Below, piece by piece: positions 54,102 to 64,000 of a stretch of DNA of 64,000 nt. The position numbers were made by a program, and so were the translations under genes. Origin of the DNA: Maratus speciosus (Eukaryota; Arthropoda; Arachnida; Araneae; Salticidae); NCBI GenBank assembly GCA_963932465.1, contig OZ010790.1, positions 96,812,363 to 96,876,362 of the forward strand, given 5' to 3'. Each line of letters begins with the position of its first letter. The first letter of the stretch is position 1. Under the pieces are notes generated by a model. It was not told the DNA's origin. It saw only the letters and a program-made list of their open reading frames with translations, and did not search any database.

Positions 54102-57100
54102 ACCCTCGCATGTCGACAATTTACTGTGAAACCTTCGTCTTTTTACTTTTTTTACACTTTTCTCTATATTTCTGTACTGCTTGCTTCACTAGCTGATAAA
54201 TAAATAATCTAGAAAATGTTTAGAAATACATTTATTTGCCATAATAGTTTCTAAAATATGGAAATTTTTAAATGTGGAAATTTATTAATGATTCGATGAG
54301 AGTTTGCCTGTCTGTATGCTTGGTTGTTATTTAAATTTTAAAAATCATAAAAAGACTCTGTTTACTAAAATTTGACTATGCTATTAAAATGATACACATA
54401 GGATTTTCTGTTTTACAAAAATCTATAAACCGTTCATTATTTTTTACTGCGCCATATAAAAGATTTGAAGTAGATTATCTTTTGTAAGTCAATCTTAACA
54501 TTTTAAGCACAACCAGAAAATGTCGTTCATTAAATAACAATACAAATGAACGTAAACGTATTGTTTACTTATTAGATTCTGTAAAATTTTTCAAATAAAT
54601 CAAATCAAAATGAATAACCTACATCATTGTAACTTTATTAAAAATTCATAATAGAAGTGTAACTATAGTATCTCAAAACTTTAGTCCATGATGGAAAAAA
54701 CACATAATTTAACCTTTTTTCTATGCTATTTATTAATAGCAGTTTCCTGGTTTGAGATAACTTCAAATAATCGTGTTTATCTTGGTTAATGAGTTTTTGA
54801 ACTGTTATTTGGTAGCAAATAATACAATGCTTTTAAAATTATTTATTAGATTTATATTACTTTCCAGTCGTGTATACTTCACGAGTTAAAATAGCATAAA
54901 TGTTCTCACTTGAGTTTTTTTCCGGACCTATACCTGACCAATTTAAAACGTGAACATTTTGCGCAGAAAGCTACTGTATTGTACTATGGTATAGTATGGT
55001 TATAGTTTGAAGTATTGCGTGCTGAAATCTACACTCTAAACCACTTAAATGCCATCAATCGTTCATCAAATCATTAGATACTTAGCATTCGTCCACTGGA
55101 GAAAGAATGCGACTGTTTCCTGAGCTCATGCCAGTAGAAATTCTAGCCGTCTAGGACCATCCATGTTCCAACCTCCGCCTACCAGGCCGCCGGGACGAGC
55201 GTCTTTTACAGAATTTTTAATCTTTATTCACCGGTTTTTTAAAACAGAAATTTTTGCCTCATTGAATCGAGAAAATGCTCGTATTAAATAAGGCATAATT
55301 TACAATAAAAATTTACTGGTGAGAATAATCCCCGATTCTGAGCATCTAACGCGGCACGAATACCGATAACTCGTCCCCAAGGGGTTAATGTTCAGAAGTT
55401 TTATTTTACTTTTTCTGCTTTAAATAAAAGAGGCAGGCGAGAGTTTATTTCACGCGTTAGTCACGTGGAGTGGTTGCCCTTGCAGCTTGAGATGACTGAG
55501 CGTTCTTCTTTTACTTGTTTAGTTCTGGTAATGGTTTGAAATGAAGGCATTTTTGAAAAAATTTCAATGACTGTCCAGATTTTTTTTGCTGGCACTCTAC
55601 ATAAATAAAAAATATAATGATATATAACAATATTGTTCTTGAAGTTATTTTTAGAAATTACGCATTATAATTAAAGTTACATAATTTAAATGATTTTGGC
55701 ACAATCTCAGAACGGGCGAGACACCCTATTTGGCGACATTTCTGACAAGCGCCAAACACCCCACATACGCCAACCTAAAATGCGGCAACCTGAAAACTAA
55801 CGTAATTGGTCCACTTTTCTGAATGCTTCCAGACTGTTTTTTACTACGTCATTATCCTGGAATCATAGGAAATACAGCATTTATAAATAACGACGTATTA
55901 GAAAACACAGGAAAACTGATTTTTATGAGATTCAAAATAAAATAAACGCTTTCAACATAAGTTTATTAAAAAATGTGATTTTTTTAAGAACCTTTCCAAA
56001 TCAGAGTAACGATTTAATGATTAAAATTCTCATTTCTCAACAACTTTCAGAAAAATCATGGCGTCATTTAATATTTTAATGTACGTGCCTATATCAGAGA
56101 AAACATTGAACAATTCATTTTTAATTTACGGAAGTATGAACGCTTCGTGTTCATAAAAAATAATATATATCACTAAATACAGCAACCTAGTTCCGCAGCA
56201 ATCTGAAAAACGCAGGAACGTCGCAGGAAAATTTAAAGCGGCAGTCACTAAACGTCGTATGAACGCTTACGCGTTCATTAACCGAAAAAAAATCACTGGA
56301 TTCAGCAGTTCTCGCTGTGTAGCAATCTCAAAATTCAGCAGTTCTCGCTGTGTAGCAATCTCTAAACGTCGTATAAACGCTTATGGGTTCATCAACCGAA
56401 AAAAAATCACTGGATTCAGCGGTTCTCTCTGTGTAGCAATCTCAAAATGTACAAAACTCGTAAGGCCAGCATACATGAGAAATATACAATAAACGGCTAA
56501 TATAAAACACTACAACAAAAATGCATAAAATCATTAACATAGCTTAATAGACATCTGCTTTCTTGAAAACCAACTCTAAAATTGCCATAATTTCGTAAAT
56601 TTCCAGTCGTCGATAAACTTCGTTTAACTTTCCCAGCAAAAAAAAAAAAAAAAAAAAAAAGAACAAATACTCACAATTTCAAACTAAATTACACAAGTAC
56701 TTAACTTTCAAATTTTACAACTAAAAACGGCAAAAATAATTAACAAATATTAACAATAACAAACTATTGCCTTGCCGTCATTTTAATTTTACAATTACAA
56801 AATGTCTTCCTTCTACACAAATTACAAAACATTCGGAATTGAGTTGTCAAAACACAGCTGAGCTAATTGTCAATAAAAGTATTCAGGTAGGCGTAACCAT
56901 CCAATACACAACAAATCAACCAATCCCATTAAACCGAACCAAATTCAAGATCAGACCACTGTAGGCGTGGAAAGAATTTACGAAACGAACTGGTATCAAC
57001 AAAAATCCATTTATCGCCTCGCCAAATTGAACGATGCCAAATGTCTCGGCTGTTCTGTGATTCAGCCATGAATTTCTATTAACATTAACGTGCGAATTAT

Positions 57101-57983
57101 TTTAATAAGTGACAATCAATAAACATTAAAAAGGCAATTTTATATACAATTCTGCATAATAAGGTTTCTTGTCCGATTGCCACGCTATTGCTGAAATCTC
57201 TTGACAGATTTTCATTTTGATTTCTAAAACTTTGGCGCATTTGGTCGGCAAAATGAGATAACTTATTTTTTATTTGGGTACTAATCGAAATTTACGCCGA
57301 ATTAATCGAGTGATCGTGAAAAAAAAATGACCGCATAACTGAAAACACCATTAACTAAAACCACATAAATTGTTGATAAACCTGTACTACTTTTCTTTAT
57401 CTGACAGCATAAGTATTGATTTTTTATGCATAACCATTTGATTTTCGGTCATACATGGAAGTTTTCAAAGTAATCGTAAGCATGTACACTTTAAAAATAA
57501 AATATGTAATAAAACGGGAAAAGTACTGGCAGAGAAGTTTCCGTCTATTCTCCGTTTTTTCACACAACTTCCATTTTGGTATTCTCCAGTTTTCAAGATA
57601 GAAATTTTCAACTTTCAAGAAGGGAAATTTCAGATTTTACATATAAATATCAGCAATATCTCAATATTAAAAAAATACCTCAATATCAAAAAAGTCTATA
57701 TATCAATGTACATTTACAAGGAACATGTATTTGTGTTGCATATATCGCACTCGCTTTTAATCGCCTTGTCTTCCTTGGGATTTGAACCTTGGTACTCCCA
57801 TTACAGGATGAATGCTCTGTTCCCTACACCACCCGTACAAATCCAACGACTTGGATATAGGCCAAAAGAAAAAATACGAACATTTAACTGTATATTTTCC
57901 ATTTTCAATTAATTGTAAAAAAAGAACAATTCCATTTGTCTGTGTTAGAAGGAACGCTCTTGTTTTTAATATTCAACGAGAAC

Positions 57984-58056
57984 GTCCAGTGGCGTAGTCG
58001 GTAGCGAAGTCCTCTGCCACGCTGAGGGCTCAGGCTTCAAATCCCGGGTAAGACAT
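57984..58056 (+). repeat. tRNA-like module, plus strand, unit 2
   Basis: Copy of 52790-52862. The B-box carries one change (GCTTCAAATCC), so it is under no visible constraint as a tRNA. Confidence 0.5.
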
Positions 58057-58590
58057 GGTTGCAATTGTGTTCTTCATATGCATCAGCTGTATCTCGGTTG
58101 TCCTCTTGTTTACCGAAGAAGAAAAAACAAGAAGAAGTTATTTGTAAAAGGGAATAAATAAAAATTGTTATGTCCTGTTTGTAATATCTGTTTCTGTTAT
58201 AATATGGATCATCCGAGGCAATATCCATGATTGGTATAGGGCTCAAAGAATTCTCCACTACGGCGGATGTCAAATATTCAACAAGTAAGGATAAAAAGTA
58301 AATTTTCCATTTATACCAGGAAAATGTACGAAAATTTCCACTCAATATAAAAAGTTTTCCTTAAAATAAATAAAGCCAATATGTGTGTAAGCATTTGCCC
58401 TGATCTTTTATGGTGATACTGCTGATTAATGGCTGCGAATGGCGGGACTGGCGGCTCCGAAAAGCGCCCGAGTAATGGTATTAGTCGTACCCCTTCCATT
58501 TCTTCAGTATGATATTGATATTCAGCATGTGTGTAAGCACCTGTATTGATTGCCTTGAGATCTGATCATTTAGTGTGATACTGTTGATTG

Positions 58591-59296
58591 ATGGCTGCGA
58601 ATAATGGGACCGGTGGCTCCAATAAGCGCCAGAGCAATGGTATGAGTCGTTCTCTTTCTATTTAAATTAATGCTTTCTCTAACTCTCGTAGGAGTTTATT
58701 AAATCACGAAACTATTGCAAAGTTAGGCATAGATAATTTTCTTAAAGTTCTTAATTTACCTGATAATGAAATTCAGAATCTTAACGGCTTCTTTGCTAAA
58801 AGTAATATAACTAATGACCAAAAGGACATTGATGAGGGTTTTACCCCTGTTAAGTCTAAAAAACGAAAAAGTAAAAAAAACTCGTACAGTTGCTGATAAA
58901 TCTGAAACAATACGTAGAATTAACTCAGAAAGTCCCAATAATGACGTCGAACTACTATCTGCTGATAGTGATTCTGAAGTTGAAACCTCTAGTGAAAAAG
59001 ATGAAAATCTGCTGGAAATTCCCAAGAAAAAACCTAAACCAATTATGGTGACTGATGTCGCCAATATTATACAGTTTCTTAATGAACTTTCTTCAAATGA
59101 CAAATTTAAATTTGTCGCTAACCTTGTTGGCAACTTTATTAGAATTTCGCCTGAAACCATCCGTGATAATATATTACTACATGAGCACTTCAAGCAAAAT
59201 AATGTTCAACATTATATCATCCCTGATCGGGAAATGCCTCTTAAACCTATTATCCGTGGGCTTCCTAGAACTCTCGATATCGGATCTGTAAGATAA
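58591..59296 (+). pseudogene. LINE ORF1 fragment, unit 2
   Basis: Same structure and same two lesions as the copy at 53396 (TAA after 24 codons, shift at the A-run). Only a few substitutions separate them, for example Gln to Leu in the DENLxEIPKK segment. Ends with the same stop, at 59296. Confidence 0.65.
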
Positions 59297-59395
59297 ACCC
59301 TCGCATGTCGAGAATTTACTGTGAAACCTTCGTTTTTTTACTTTTTTTACACTTTTCTCTATATTTCTGTACTGCTTGCTTCACTAGCTGATAAA

Positions 59396-62300
59396 TAAAT
59401 AATCTAGAAAATGTTTAGAAATACATTTATTTGCCGTAATAGTTTCTAAAATATGGAAATTTTTAAATATGGAAATTTATTAATGATTCGATGAGAGTTT
59501 GCCTGTCTGTATGCTTGGTTGTTATTTAAATTTTAAAAATCATAAAAAGACTCTGTTTACTAAAATTTGACTATGCTATTAAAATGATACACATAGGATT
59601 TTCTGTTTTACAAAAATCTATAAACCGTTCATTATTTTTTACTGCGCCATATAAAAGATTTGAAGTAGATTATCTTTTGTAAGTCAATCTTAACATTTTA
59701 AGCACAACCAGAAAATGTCGTTCATTAAATAACAATACAAATGAACGTAAACGTATTGTTTACTTATTAGATTCTGTAAAATTTTTCAAATAAATCAAAT
59801 CAAAATGAATAACCTACATCATTGTAACTTTATTAAAAATTCATAATAGAAGTGTAACTATAGTATCTCAAAACTTTAGTCCATGATGGAAAAAACACAT
59901 AATTTAACCTTTTTTCTATGCTATTTATTAATAGCAGTTTCCTGGTTTGAGATAACTTCAAATAATCGTGTTTATCTTGGTTAATGAGTTTTTGAACTGT
60001 TATTTTGTAGCAAATAATACAATGCTTTTAAAATTATTTATTAGATTTATATTACTTTCCAGTCGTGTATACTTCACGAGTTAAAATAGCATAAATGTTC
60101 GCACTTGAGTTTTTTTCCGGACCTATACCTGACCAATTTAAAACGTGAACATTTTGCGCAGAAAGCTACTGTATTGTACTATGGTATAGTATGGTTATAG
60201 TTTGAAGTATTGCGTGCTGAAATCTACACTCTAAACCACTTAAATGCCATCAATCGTTCATCAAATCATTAGATACTTAGCATTCGTCCACTGGAGAAAG
60301 AATGCGACTGTTTCCTGAGCTCATGCCAGTAGAAATTCTAGCCGTCTAGGACCATCCATGTTCCAACCTCCGCCTACCAGGCCGCCGGGACGAGCGTCTT
60401 TTACAGAATTTTTAATCTTTATTCACCGGTTTTTTAAAACAGAAATTTTTGCCTCATTGAATCGAGAAAATGCTCGTATTAAATAAGGCATAATTTACAA
60501 TAAAAATTTACTGGTGAGAATAATCCCCGATTCTGAGCATCTAACGCGGCACGAATGCCGATAACTCGTCCCCAAGGGGTTAATGTTCAGAAGTTTTATT
60601 TTACTTTTTCTGCTTTAAATAAAAGAGGCAGGCGAGAGTTTATTTCACGCGTTAGTCACGTGGAGTGGTTGCCCTTGCAGCTTGAGATGACTGAGCGTTC
60701 TTCTTTTACTTGTTTAGTTCTGGTAATGGTTTGAAATGAAGGCATTTTTGAAAAAATTTCAATGACTGTCAAGATTTTTTTTGCTGGCACTCTACATAAA
60801 TAAAAAATATAATGATATATAACAATATTGTTCTTGAAGTCATTTTTAGAAATTACGCATTATAATTAAAGTTACATAATTTAAATGATTTTGGCACAAT
60901 CTCAGAACAGGCGAGACACCCTATTTGGCGACATTTCTGACAAGCGCCAAACACCCCACATACGCCAACCTAAAATGCGGCAACCTGAAAACTAACGTAA
61001 TTGGTCCACTTTTCTGAATGCTTCCAGACTGTTTTTTACTACGTCATTATCCTGGAATCATAGGAAATACAGCATTTATAAATAACGACGTATTAGAAAA
61101 CACAGGAAAACTGATTTTTATGAGATTCAAAATAAAATAAACGCTTTCAACATAAGTTTATTAAAAAATGTGATTTTTTTAAGAACCTTTCCAAATCAGA
61201 GTAACGATTTAATGATTAAAATTCTCATTTCTCAACAACTTTCAGAAAAATCATGGCGTCATTTAATATTTTAATGTACGTGCCTATATCAGAGAAAACA
61301 TTGAACAATTCATTTTTAATTTACGGAAGTATGAACGCTTCGTGTTCATAAAAAATAATATATATCACTAAATACAGCAACCTAGTTCCGCAGCAATCTG
61401 AAAAACGCAGGAACGTCGCAGGAAAATTTAAACCGGCAATCACTAAACGTCGTATGAACGCTTACGCGTTCATTAACCGAAAAAAAATCACTGGATTCAG
61501 CAGTTCTCGCTGTGTAGCAATCTCAAAATTCAGCAGTTCTCGCTGTGTAGCAATCTCTAAACGTCGTATAAACGCTTATGGGTTCATCAACCGAAAAAAA
61601 ATCACTGGATTCAGCGGTTCTCTCTGTGTAGCAATCTCAAAAGGTACAAAACTCGTAAGGCCAGCATACATGAGAAATATACAATAAACGGCTAATATAA
61701 AACACTACAACAAAAATGCATAAAATCATTAGCATAGCTTAATAGACATCTGCTTTCTTGAAAACCAACTCTAAAATTGCCATAATTTCGTAAATTTCCA
61801 GTCGTCGATAAACTTTGTTTAACTTTCCCAGCAAAAAAAAAAAAAAAACTCACAATTTCAAACTAAATTACACAAGTACTTAACTTTCAAATTTTACAAC
61901 TAAAAACGGCAAAAATAATTAACAAATATTAACAATAACAAACTATTGCCTTGCCGTCATTTTAATTTTACAATTACAAAATGTCTTCCTTCTACACAAA
62001 TTACAAAACATTCGGAATTGAGTTGTCAAAACACAGCTGAGCTAATTGTCAATAAAAGTATTCAGGTAGGCGTAACCATCCAATACACAACAAATCAACC
62101 AATCCCATTAAACCGAACCAAATTCAAGATCAGACCACTTTAGGCGTGGAAAGAATTTACGAAACGAACTGGTATCAACAAAAATCCATTTATCGCCTCG
62201 CCAAATTGAACGATGCCAAATGTCTCGGCTGTTCTGTGATTCAGCCATGAATTTCTATTAACATTAACGTGCGAATTATTTTAATAAGTGACAATCAATA

Positions 62301-64000
62301 AACATTAAAAAGGCAATTTTATGTACAATTCTGCATAATAAGGTTTCTTGTCCGATTGCCACGCTATTGCTGAAATCTCTTGACAGATTTTCATTTTGAT
62401 TTCTAAAACTTTGTCGCATTTGGTCGGCAAAATGAGATAACTTATTTTTTATTTGGGTACTAATCGAAATTTACGCCGAATTAATCGAGTGATCGTGAAA
62501 AAAAAAATGACCGCATAACTGAAAACACCATTAACTAAAACCACATAAATTGTTGAGAAACCTGTACTACTTTTCTTTATCTGACAGCATAAGTATTGAT
62601 TTTTTATGCATAACCATTTGATTTTCGGTCATACATGGAAGTTTTCAAAGTAATCGTAAGCATGTACACTTTAAAAATAAAATATGTAATAAAACGGGAA
62701 AAGTACTGGCAGAGAAGTTTCCGTCTATTCTCCGTTTTTTCACAAAACTTCCATTTTGGTATTCTCCAGTTTTCAAGATAGAAATTTTCAACTTTCAAGA
62801 AGGGAAATTTCAGATTTTACAAATAAATATCAGCAATATCTCAATATTAAAAAAATACCTCAATATCAAAAAAGTCTATATATCAATGTACATTTACAAG
62901 GAACATGTATTTGTGTTGCATATATCGCACTCGCTTTTAATCGCCTTGTCTTCCTTGGGATTTGAACCTTGGTACTCCCATTACAGGATGAATGCTCTGT
63001 TCCCTACACCACCCGAACAAATCCAACGACTTGGATATAGGCCAAAAGAAAAAATACGAACATTTAACTGTATATTTTCCATTTTCAATTAATTGTAAAA
63101 AAAGAACAATTCCATTTGTCTGTGTTAGAAGGAACGCTCTTGTTTTCAATATTCAACGAGAACGTCCAGTGGCGTAGTCGGTAGCGAAGTCCTCTGCCAC
63201 GCTGAGGGCTCAGGCTTCGAATCCCGGGTAAGACATGTTTGCAATTGTGTTCTTCATATGCATCAGCTGTATCTCGGTTGTCCTCTTGTTTACCGAAGAA
63301 GAAAAAACAAGAAGAAGTTATTTGTAAAAGGGAATAAATAAAAATTGTTATGTCCTGTTTGTAATATCTGTTTCTGTTATAATATGGATCATCCGAGGCA
63401 ATAACCATGGTTGGTATAGGGCTCAAAGAATTCTCCACTACGGCGGATGTCAAATATTCAACAAGTAAGGATAAAAAGTAAATTTTCCATTTATACCAGG
63501 AAAATGTACGAAAATTTCCACTCAATATAAAAAGTTTTCCTTAAAATAAATAAAGTCAATATGTGTGTAAGCATTTGCCCTGATCTTTTATGGTGATACT
63601 GCTGATTAATGGCTGCGAATGGCGGGACTGGCGGCTCCGAAAAGCGCCCGAGTAATGGTATTAGTCGTACCCCTTCCATTTCTTCAGTATGATATTGATA
63701 TTCAGCATGTGTGTAAGCACCTGTATTGATTGCCTTGAGATCTGATCATTTATGGTGATACTGTTGATTGATCGCTGCGAATAATGGGACCGGTGGCTCC
63801 AATAAGCGCCAGAGTAATGGTATGAGTCGTTCTCTTTCTATTTAAATTAATGCTTTCTCTAACTCTCGTAGGAGTTTATTAAATCACGAAACTATTGCAA
63901 AGTTAGGCATAGATAATGTTCTTAAAGTTCTTAATTTACCTGATAATGAAATTCAGAATCTTAACGGCTTCTTTGCTAAAAGTAATATAACTAATGACCA
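59396..64000. repeat. 5.2-kb macrosatellite, unit 3 (cut by window end)
   Basis: Third unit, about 4.6 kb visible. Modules: MITE 60362-60583, hairpin repeats 61320-61687, A-run near 61836 (with a 14-bp deletion just after it), tRNA-like modules about 62957-63017 (minus) and 63164-63236 (plus), and ORF1 start from about 63771. The array continues past 64000. Confidence 0.9.
63164..63236 (+). repeat. tRNA-like module, plus strand, unit 3
   Basis: Copy of 52790-52862 with intact A-box TGGCGTAGTCGG and B-box GCTTCGAATCC. Confidence 0.5.

Larger units (their letters stand above)
49031..54200. repeat. 5.2-kb macrosatellite, unit 1
   Basis: First unit of a head-to-tail array, defined from TAAATAATCTAGAAAATG. 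Units 1, 2 and 3 are almost identical by eye. Unit 1 lacks a 17-bp duplication ('aaatttttaaatatgg' region) present at the start of units 2 and 3. The DNA left of 49031 is not repeated, so this is the array edge. Contents in order: AT-rich DNA, MITE (49981), hairpin repeats (50940-51270), A-run (51453), two opposed tRNA-like modules (52582 and 52790), and a LINE ORF1 fragment (53234-54101). Confidence 0.9.
54201..59395. repeat. 5.2-kb macrosatellite, unit 2
   Basis: Second unit, about 5195 bp, head-to-tail with unit 1. It contains the same modules: MITE 55167-55388, hairpin repeats 56125-56492, A-run near 56640, tRNA-like modules about 57777-57837 (minus) and 57984-58056 (plus), and ORF1 fragment about 58590-59296. 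Differences from unit 1 are scattered substitutions and A-run length. Confidence 0.9.

Overview
This is a gene-poor, AT-rich piece of an animal nuclear genome. Evidence for that is spliced C2H2 zinc-finger genes, Helitron, hAT, Tc1 and TTAA-type DNA transposons, a Ty3-like LTR retrotransposon, a LINE ORF1 fragment and tRNA-derived SINE heads. The repeat mix suggests an arthropod, perhaps an arachnid, but that is only a guess. No prokaryotic features are present. Almost all the DNA is repeats or transposons, and only two small host-like genes look intact.

Layout. 0.1-2.3 kb: a two-copy block, each copy made of three diverged ~330-bp monomers. 2.3-5.1 kb: AT-rich spacer with one Helitron 3' end. 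5.3-19.6 kb: a large palindrome, left arm 5298-11104, spacer of about 440 bp, right arm 11547-19577. Each arm carries a six-finger C2H2 gene and a small three-exon two-finger gene, pointing toward the centre. Each gene is intact in only one arm: the six-finger gene on the left, the two-finger gene on the right. The right arm also holds a 2.66-kb insertion. The palindrome's outer ends resemble the terminal blocks of two smaller inverted-repeat elements at 28.4-30.4 kb and 32.8-35.8 kb.

20.3-28.0 kb: a complete LTR retrotransposon on the minus strand, with 390-bp LTRs, TSD CCATA, PBS and PPT. Its pol order is PR-IN-RT-RNaseH although the domains are Ty3/gypsy-like. This is the Gmr1-type arrangement, and its Gag looks like the SCAN-related capsid. 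Pol is broken by several single-base lesions.

28.4-47.4 kb: a stack of nested transposons. A 1.1-kb Helitron (ends at 31453 and 45005) is split by a 12.4-kb hAT-like insertion (32263-44698, TSD TTTATTAC). That insertion contains a 3-kb inverted-repeat element, several TTAA foldback MITEs and a second hAT-like element (39740-44230, TSD CGAGGAAT). The second hAT in turn holds a Tc1 relic, another hAT end and another TTAA MITE.

48.2-48.8 kb: an inverted pair of tRNA-derived SINEs. 49.03 kb to the window end: a head-to-tail array of a ~5.19-kb unit, 2.9 copies visible, each with a MITE, two tRNA-like modules in opposite orientation and a broken LINE ORF1 fragment.

All alignments were made by eye, so boundaries may be off by a few bases and identity is described qualitatively.
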